NCBI GenBank assembly: GCA_964419935.1
Contig: CAYQQJ010000036.1
Coordinates: forward strand, 1-36,193
Source of the DNA: CAYQQJ01 sp964419935
GTDB taxonomy: Bacteria; Pseudomonadota; Gammaproteobacteria; Pseudomonadales; Cellvibrionaceae
DNA length: 36,193 nt
Reading direction: 5' to 3'
Shown here: positions 31,467 through 36,193 of the stretch, piece after piece
Layout: each line of letters starts with the position of its first letter
How positions within the stretch are numbered: the first letter of the stretch is position 1
Translations under genes and position numbers: made by a program
The notes under the pieces: model-generated
Databases searched by the model: none
The model's input: only the letters and a program-made list of their open reading frames with translations
Told to the model about the DNA's origin: nothing

Positions 31467-32759
31467 ATGAATATTTTGCTGATTGGTAGCGGCGGGCGCG
31501 AACATGCGCTCGCCTGGAAAGCGGCACAAAATCCCCAGGTCGACACGGTTTTCGTCGCGCCGGGCAACGCAGGCACCGCCATTGAACCCAAACTGGAAAA
31601 CGTGGCGATCGATATCATGAATTTCGCTGCCCTGGCGGACTTTGCCGAGCAGCACGACGTGGCATTAACGATTGTTGGCCCTGAAGCTCCCCTGGTGGAA
31701 GGCATTGTGGATTATTTCGGCGAGCGCGGCCTGCCCTGTTTCGGCCCCAGTAAAGGGGCGGCGCAACTGGAAGGCTCCAAAGCGTTCACCAAGGATTTTC
31801 TCGCCCGGCACCAGATTCCCACCGGCTACTACCAGAGCTTTACCGAAGTGGACGCCGCCCTCGCTTATTTGCGTGAGCAGGGTGCGCCCATCGTGGTCAA
31901 GGCCGATGGCCTCGCTGCCGGCAAGGGTGTGATCGTCGCGGAAACCCTGCAGCAGGCCGAAGACGCTGTGCGCGATATGCTCGCCGGCAACAAGTTTGGC
32001 GATGCCGGCTGTCGCGTGGTTATCGAAGAGTTTCTGGAAGGTGAAGAAGCCAGCTTCATCATCATCGCCGACGGTGAGCACGCCCTGCCCATGGCCACCA
32101 GCCAGGATCACAAGCGCGCTCACGACGGTGATACCGGCCCCAACACTGGTGGTATGGGCGCCTACTCTCCGGCTCCCGTAGTCACCCCCCAGGTTTATCA
32201 ACGCATCATGGACGAAGTGATCATGCCGACCCTGCGCGGCATGGCGCAGGAAGGCAACCGCTACACCGGCTTTTTGTATGCCGGCCTGATGATTGCCGCC
32301 GATGGAACCCCCAAAGTCATCGAATATAACTGCCGTTTCGGCGACCCGGAAACCCAGCCCATCATGATGCGTCTGCAATCGGATCTGGTGACCCTCTGCC
32401 AGTCCGCCCTGGCCGGCACCCTGGACCAGAACAGCATCCAATGGGACCCGCGACCCGCTGTAGGTGTCGTGCTCGCCGCCGGCGGCTATCCCGGTGACTA
32501 TGAAAAGGGCCAACCCATTGATGGTCTGCACAACATCGATGACGCCGACAGCAAGCTTTTCCATGCCGGCACCCGCCTGCAAGACGGCGAAGTCGTCACC
32601 AGCGGCGGCCGCGTGCTATGCGCCACCGCCCTTGGCGAAACCGTGACCGCTGCGCAGCAAAAGGCGTATCAGCAAGCCAACCGCATCCAATGGCAAGGCA
32701 AGCAACAGCGCTCGGATATTGCTTATCGGGCAATTGCTCGGGAGAAGGGGGAGGTTTAG
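31467..32759 (+). CDS. purD: Phosphoribosylamine-glycine ligase
   Basis: Second step of purine synthesis (GAR synthetase). A 430-residue ATP-grasp enzyme: NILLIGSGGREHALAWKA, VGPEAPLVEGIVDYF, FGPSKGAAQLEGSKAFTKDF, VKADGLAAGKGVIVA, QDHKRAHDGDTGPNTGGMGAYSPAP and EYNCRFGDPETQPIMMRL. It follows purH, and its stop is followed by a purine-rich arm that can pair with the second heptamer array. Confidence 0.98.
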   Translation: MNILLIGSGGREHALAWKAAQNPQVDTVFVAPGNAGTAIEPKLENVAIDIMNFAALADFAEQHDVALTIVGPEAPLVEGIVDYFGERGLPCFGPSKGAAQLEGSKAFTKDFLARHQIPTGYYQSFTEVDAALAYLREQGAPIVVKADGLAAGKGVIVAETLQQAEDAVRDMLAGNKFGDAGCRVVIEEFLEGEEASFIIIADGEHALPMATSQDHKRAHDGDTGPNTGGMGAYSPAPVVTPQVYQRIMDEVIMPTLRGMAQEGNRYTGFLYAGLMIAADGTPKVIEYNCRFGDPETQPIMMRLQSDLVTLCQSALAGTLDQNSIQWDPRPAVGVVLAAGGYPGDYEKGQPIDGLHNIDDADSKLFHAGTRLQDGEVVTSGGRVLCATALGETVTAAQQKAYQQANRIQWQGKQQRSDIAYRAIAREKGEV

Positions 32760-32771
32760 CTAAAAGACAGT

Positions 32772-32929
32772 GAAAAGGGGAAAGGGAAAAGATTCGTGCC
32801 GCTGTGAGAACTGTGAGCTTCGGAAAATCAGTCGTTCGCGAGTTTGCCACGACATCGAAAATCGCAACCGTTCTTTTCCCTTTTCCCTTTTCCCTTTTCC
32901 CTTTTCCCTTTTCCCTTTTCCCTTTTCCC
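32772..32929. repeat. Second (TTTTCCC)8 heptamer array with upstream complementary purine arm
   Basis: Eight perfect TTTTCCC units from 32874 to 32929, ending in TA like the first array. The final C is the third base of the TAG stop codon of the convergent AAA ATPase gene, so (GGGAAAA)8 begins the 3' end of that transcript. The purine arm (32772-32791), starting 13 nt after the purD stop, contains AAAGGGAAAAG (32781-32791), an 11-bp exact complement to CTTTTCCCTTT at the array edge (32873-32883). The spacer of about 80 bp has no gene and no clear similarity to that of the first array. Confidence 0.9.
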
Positions 32930-34401
32930 TAGGCCTTCACCGCCCTTTCCTGTGCCCAGGCGCGCAGGGCGGCAATCTGCTCGGCCATGATCACGGCCAA
33001 AGGCTGGGTTTGCTGCAGGGCAGTCACAACGTCCTGTTCATTCACCCTTCGGTCATTCGCTGCCGCGGTGTAGGTTGCTGATACCACCGCCTGTTCAATT
33101 TCGGCCCCGGTAAAGCCTTCGGCAATTTCCGCCAAATGATCGAGACGCATTGCCGCGCTGTCGAGGGATCGCTTCTGCAAGTGAATTTCGAAGATGCAGG
33201 CGCGGGTTTCGGCGTCGGGCAGGTCCACAAAAAAGATTTCATCGAACCGGCCTTTGCGCATCAATTCCGGCGGAAGCTGGCTGATGTCGTTACTGGTAGC
33301 CACCATGAAAACCGAGCTCTGCCGCTCTACCATCCAGGTCAGCAGGGTACCCAACAGCCGCTTTGACGTGCCGTTATCGCTGTCTCCACTGGACAGGCCC
33401 TTCTCCATTTCATCAATCCAGAGCACACAGGGCGACATGGTGTCCGCCAGTTTCAGAGCTTCCCGCAGGTTGCGCTCGGTTTCGCCGACATACTTATTGA
33501 ACAGCGCACCCATGTCCAGTCGCAAAAGGGGTAGCCCCCACATTCCCGCAATCGCTTTAGCGGCGAGGCTTTTACCGCCACCCTGGACACCAAACAGAAG
33601 CGCACCCTTGGGCCTGTCCGCCGCAGTGCCTTCTGTCACCGCGTGCCGCCGAGCCTCCAGCCATTTTTTCAGGTGGTGCAGCCCGGCCACATCCTTCAAA
33701 TGTGCGGTGCTGTATTCAAAATGCAGCACGCCTTCCATATCCATCAGCTCGAATTTGACGCGTGTCACCTCGGGTAAATCCGCCTCGGTAATGGCACCGT
33801 CGTCGGCAATGGCACCACGCGCCAGACGCCGCACATCCTGATGAGGCAAACCGCGGAGGTTGCTCACCAGCTTGCGCAAGGCAGCGCTATCGGTCTTGAT
33901 GCGCCCGGCTTTGTGAACCTCGGACCAATGCCGGGCTTCTTCCCGAATCAGCGCGAGAATCTCTTCGTCGCTCGGCATGGTCAACCGAATGGTGGCGGCG
34001 TAGCGCGCCAGTTCTGCTGGCAGTTGCAGGCGGTGGGAAAGGAATATCAGCTTGTGTACGGGTCCATCCACACCCGCCAACGCGATGTCCTTGATCAGCC
34101 GTACGACCTTCGGTTCATCGAGAAAAGGATGAATATCACAGAGCACGAAGGCGGCCGGCGCTGTCTGACTCTTTATGTACTCCAGTACTTTCTCCGCCTG
34201 ACAATACTGCTCGGGCTGCTGGAGTTCCAGGCCAAACCCCAGTGGCTTCAGTCCGTCGGTCAGACTCCAGCGAAACGCGCTGCGGCGCTCCTGCTGCAAC
34301 GCGCGGCGCAGGGTCTCCAATGCACGAGGTTCGTCGTAGGTTTCAAGAATTACCAGGGCAATTTTTGAGTGGAGCAACAAGCGCAAGTCATTATTATTCA
34401 T
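32929..34401 (-). CDS. AAA ATPase of the Ycf46-like group
   Basis: A 490-residue cytoplasmic ATPase. The N-terminal half (about 1-230) is a degenerate ATPase-like domain (KIALVILETYDEPRALETLRRAL, APAAFVLCDIHPFL). The C-terminal AAA module has Walker A GVQGGGKS (271-278), Walker B VLWIDEMEK (about 326-334), sensor-1 region FMVATSNDISQLPPELMRKGRFDEIFF with the arginine finger, and GFTGAEIEQAV. This resembles cyanobacterial and plastid Ycf46 and Pseudomonas PA0657. The target is unknown to me. The ATG at 34401 has GGA about 8 nt upstream. It is divergent from coq7, as in Pseudomonas, and convergent with purD through the heptamer array. Confidence 0.88.
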   Translation of the reverse strand: MNNNDLRLLLHSKIALVILETYDEPRALETLRRALQQERRSAFRWSLTDGLKPLGFGLELQQPEQYCQAEKVLEYIKSQTAPAAFVLCDIHPFLDEPKVVRLIKDIALAGVDGPVHKLIFLSHRLQLPAELARYAATIRLTMPSDEEILALIREEARHWSEVHKAGRIKTDSAALRKLVSNLRGLPHQDVRRLARGAIADDGAITEADLPEVTRVKFELMDMEGVLHFEYSTAHLKDVAGLHHLKKWLEARRHAVTEGTAADRPKGALLFGVQGGGKSLAAKAIAGMWGLPLLRLDMGALFNKYVGETERNLREALKLADTMSPCVLWIDEMEKGLSSGDSDNGTSKRLLGTLLTWMVERQSSVFMVATSNDISQLPPELMRKGRFDEIFFVDLPDAETRACIFEIHLQKRSLDSAAMRLDHLAEIAEGFTGAEIEQAVVSATYTAAANDRRVNEQDVVTALQQTQPLAVIMAEQIAALRAWAQERAVKA

Positions 34402-34602
34402 GAATCGTATCCGGAACGAGTCACACTTTGGACCCCGACTCTGTTACGTGGGCACAAGCTATGGCTCGAGATCGTCGTGGTTTACAATGGAGCGATGAAC
34501 CAGCAATATTATTGGCGCAAGCAGATCACAAGTCCATAGTAGTGTCACTGGCGCCCGCACTTGAGCAAATACCTTATCTCACCAGCCCCGAAGGATTCGC
34601 CT

Positions 34603-35247
34603 ATGTCTGACCGTCATTTTTCGCTCATCGATACCGCCATCGGCCATTTTGACCGGGCCCTGCGTACCTTGACGCCCGGCAGCAGCATGGCGCAGCGAGC
34701 CAATCCCGCTGCCGATATCCCCGCAGCAGATCTGGATGCGCGCCAGAAGCAGCAGGCGGCGGGGCTGATGCGTGTCAATCATACCGGTGAGGTGTGCGCC
34801 CAGGCCCTGTATCAGGGACAGGCTCTCACGGCCAAGCTGCCAGCAGTCAGGGAAGATATGGAGCAGGCCGCAGATGAAGAAGTCGATCACCTGGCCTGGT
34901 GTGATGAGCGCTTGCGACAGCTCGACAGCCGTCCGAGCTTGCTGAACCCACTGTGGTACGGGCTGTCGTTCAGCATCGGTGCCACTGCCGGCTTGATCAA
35001 TGACCGGGTCAGCCTCGGTTTCGTGGCTGCGACGGAAGAACGGGTCTGCCAGCACCTACAAGGCCATTTGAAACAGCTGCCGGAGGCCGATGGCCAGTCT
35101 CGCGCGATTGTGATGCAGATGCTGCAGGATGAAACGCTGCACGGCGAGACAGCTCTGCGCGCGGGCGGTTATGATTTTCCCGGTCCGGTAAAAGCCGCCA
35201 TGGGTCTGGCGGCGAAGGCGATGACGAAAACCAGCTACTACATTTGA
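34603..35247 (+). CDS. coq7: 5-demethoxyubiquinol hydroxylase
   Basis: Di-iron monooxygenase of ubiquinone synthesis at the inner membrane. A 214-residue protein with iron-binding carboxylates and histidines in MRVNHTGEVCAQALYQGQ, the EEVDH motif in ADEEVDHLAWCDERL, ATEERV and DETLHGE. The ATG at 34603 is set by AAGGA 7 nt upstream. It is divergent from the Ycf46-like ATPase across about 200 bp, in which I found no other gene. An inverted repeat follows the stop. Confidence 0.96.
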   Translation: MSDRHFSLIDTAIGHFDRALRTLTPGSSMAQRANPAADIPAADLDARQKQQAAGLMRVNHTGEVCAQALYQGQALTAKLPAVREDMEQAADEEVDHLAWCDERLRQLDSRPSLLNPLWYGLSFSIGATAGLINDRVSLGFVAATEERVCQHLQGHLKQLPEADGQSRAIVMQMLQDETLHGETALRAGGYDFPGPVKAAMGLAAKAMTKTSYYI

Positions 35248-35273
35248 TCAGGGCTTGAATCTGCTCCTGATCA
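35245..35273. terminator. Inverted repeat between convergent coq7 and OsmC genes
   Basis: TGATCAGG (35245-35252) and CCTGATCA (35266-35273) form a perfect 8-bp stem with a 13-nt loop, overlapping the coq7 stop codon. Placed between convergent genes it could serve both strands; no U tract is present. Confidence 0.4.
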
Positions 35274-35281
35274 GGTCTGAT

Positions 35282-35704
35282 CTACGCCTGCTCAAGAATC
35301 TCGTAACTGTGGCCGATTTCCACGCCCGCTGCCCGCAACATGATCGACGCGGAACAATATTTCTCCGCAGAGAGCTCCACGGCGCGTTTGACTTGCGCCT
35401 CCTTGAGCTCTTTGCCAGTCACCACAAAGCGAATGTGGATGCGGGTAAATGGTGAAGGAACGCCCTCTGCCCGCTCCGCGCTGAGTTCTGCCTGGCATCC
35501 GCTGATCTTCTGGCGTGCCTTTTTCAGGATACTGACGATATCGAAAGAAGCACAGCCACCCAGACCGAGCAAAAGCATCTCCATCGGGCGCACGCCCATA
35601 TTGCGGCCACCGTGGTCAGCCGGCCCGTCCATTACCACACTGTGGCCACTGCCGGATTCCCCGACAAACATGGCACCGTCAATCCACTTCACTGTTGCCT
35701 GCAT
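35282..35704 (-). CDS. OsmC/Ohr-family protein (YhfA-like)
   Basis: A 140-residue cytoplasmic OsmC-fold protein, a family of thiol-dependent peroxidases. It has RPMEMLLLGLGGCASFDIVSIL with the first conserved cysteine (GGC) and KYCSASIMLRAAGVEI with the second. The arrangement matches E. coli YhfA, which is also the divergent neighbour of crp, so synteny supports this subgroup over OsmC or Ohr proper. The ATG at 35704 begins MQATVKWIDGAMF; a GTG at 35752 is less likely. YhfA's physiological role is not settled. Confidence 0.92.
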   Translation of the reverse strand: MQATVKWIDGAMFVGESGSGHSVVMDGPADHGGRNMGVRPMEMLLLGLGGCASFDIVSILKKARQKISGCQAELSAERAEGVPSPFTRIHIRFVVTGKELKEAQVKRAVELSAEKYCSASIMLRAAGVEIGHSYEILEQA

Positions 35705-35758
35705 AGCATTTGCTCTTGATTCAGTCTGAAATATGGCGCGGAAGCTTATCACAAAGCG

Positions 35759-35839
35759 TCAGAGCGGTCGCGCCGCAATCAGCTGCTGATATTGGTCGAA
35801 TGCGATGGAGTAGTCCCAAGCTCGCACAAAGGCGCCCCA
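35759..35839 (-). pseudogene. Possible 3' fragment of an unidentified gene
   Basis: Between stop codons, the minus strand encodes 26 residues (WGAFVRAWDYSIAFDQYQQ and on to the stop) with codon use like real genes, 54 bp upstream of the OsmC start. Nothing protein-like precedes it, since 35840-36119 is AT-rich with many stops. It may be the tail of a gene lost from between OsmC and crp, or chance. I do not recognise the protein. Confidence 0.2.
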
Positions 35840-36119
35840 CTATGCTAAAAATCTCAAGTGTGTTGTAATTGGCGTCATACTCTCTAGTACCTTATTCCAA
35901 TAATCGCGATAATACCGCTTTCCGTATTAACAAATTCGTCTAACAGGACGCAGTTCACGCTTAACCAACGAATTGCAAAAAAATCAGGCGAAGTTCCCGC
36001 AGTAGGGGATTTCGGACAAGCAGGTTATACTCGGCAAATCATTACTGCCCGTACATCAGTTTTCTTTAGACGCTGGTATAACAAAAACAGTACACACAGG
36101 AAAATTCGAGGGTTTAATT
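35840..36119 (+). promoter_or_regulatory. Long AT-rich crp leader/promoter region
   Basis: About 280 bp without a gene, lower in G+C than its surroundings. It contains -10-like TATACT (36026-36031) and TATAAC (36077-36082), but neither has a good -35. Activator-dependent expression of crp is possible. No CRP half-site pair TGTGA-N6-TCACA was seen. Confidence 0.35.
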
Positions 36120-36193
36120 TTGGTCGCAGTTTCTCTAACACCTCATATACAGAATGTGGATGAATTTCTCAGCCATTGTCACCGTCGACGTTA
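36120..36193 (+). CDS. crp: CRP/Vfr-type cAMP receptor protein, N-terminal fragment
   Basis: The last 74 bases encode VAVSLTPHIQNVDEFLSHCHRRR, closely like the N-terminus of Pseudomonas Vfr and gammaproteobacterial CRP. The start appears to be TTG at 36120, with GAGGG about 8 nt upstream; no ATG is available. The gene is cut by the window end after about 24 codons. Its place divergent from a YhfA-like OsmC gene matches the E. coli yhfA-crp order. The product is a global cAMP-dependent regulator. Confidence 0.88.
   Translation, partial: MVAVSLTPHIQNVDEFLSHCHRRR

Noticed and set aside
34428..34610. 60-codon plus-strand frame between the AAA ATPase and coq7
   Set aside because: No domain and no conserved look; it overlaps the coq7 ribosome site and start in another frame.

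Overview
The window looks like the chromosome of a marine-type gammaproteobacterium close to Pseudomonas and the Cellvibrionales (Cellvibrio, Saccharophagus, Gilvimarinus-like). This is inferred from protein sequence and gene order only. Almost every gene is core metabolism, and several blocks keep an order I know from Pseudomonas: tyrS / M23 peptidase-anmK / erpA-bactofilin-DUF6776-argC; aroQ-accB-accC-prmA-zinc ribbon-dusB-fis-purH-purD; and AAA ATPase-coq7-OsmC-crp. In Pseudomonas these blocks lie at separate loci, so here they appear joined. There is no CRISPR array, prophage, intact insertion sequence, rRNA or tRNA gene.

Layout. At 1-438 a strong leftward promoter of stable-RNA type faces out of the window, followed by the leader of an MFS sugar porter (439-1860). 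A REP-like inverted pair separates this from tyrS (minus). Then come an M23 murein endopeptidase and anmK (plus, translationally coupled). Next is a minus-strand operon read argC-DUF6776-bactofilin-erpA, in which erpA has its own promoter, an IscR-like site and an intrinsic terminator. A CLC anion transporter, hemJ, thiD-like, thiE and hemL run on the plus strand. A PilZ protein and a DUF1631 protein follow on the minus strand, then a PfkB sugar/nucleoside kinase (plus). DUF2333, a PCuAC-type copper lipoprotein and an unrecognised lipoprotein lie on the minus strand, divergent from dsbD. From dsbD to purD (21.3-32.8 kb) everything reads on the plus strand. A Ycf46-like AAA ATPase (minus), coq7 (plus) and an OsmC protein (minus) follow, and the window cuts crp/vfr after about 24 codons.

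Functional themes. Envelope growth and recycling: M23 peptidase, AnmK, bactofilin and a single-pass coiled-coil protein. Tetrapyrrole and cofactor supply: HemJ, HemL, ThiD/E, Coq7, ErpA. Redox and copper handling in the periplasm: DsbD, PCuAC. Malonyl-CoA and purine synthesis together with Fis: growth-rate-linked functions.

Most interesting non-coding structure. Two intergenic arrays, 14.5 kb apart, each contain exactly eight perfect copies of TTTTCCC (56 bp). Both end in TA, both lie between convergent genes, and both have the G-rich strand on the minus-strand gene's transcript, where (GGGAAAA)8 could fold as tandem G-quadruplexes. Each is preceded, just after the upstream stop codon, by a purine-rich arm able to pair with the array. 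Other notable points are a decamer repeat joining thiE to hemL, GTGTTCAC repeats in the dsbD leader, an IscR type-1-like site at erpA, and active-site changes in the ThiD-like, CLC, PilZ and PCuAC proteins.
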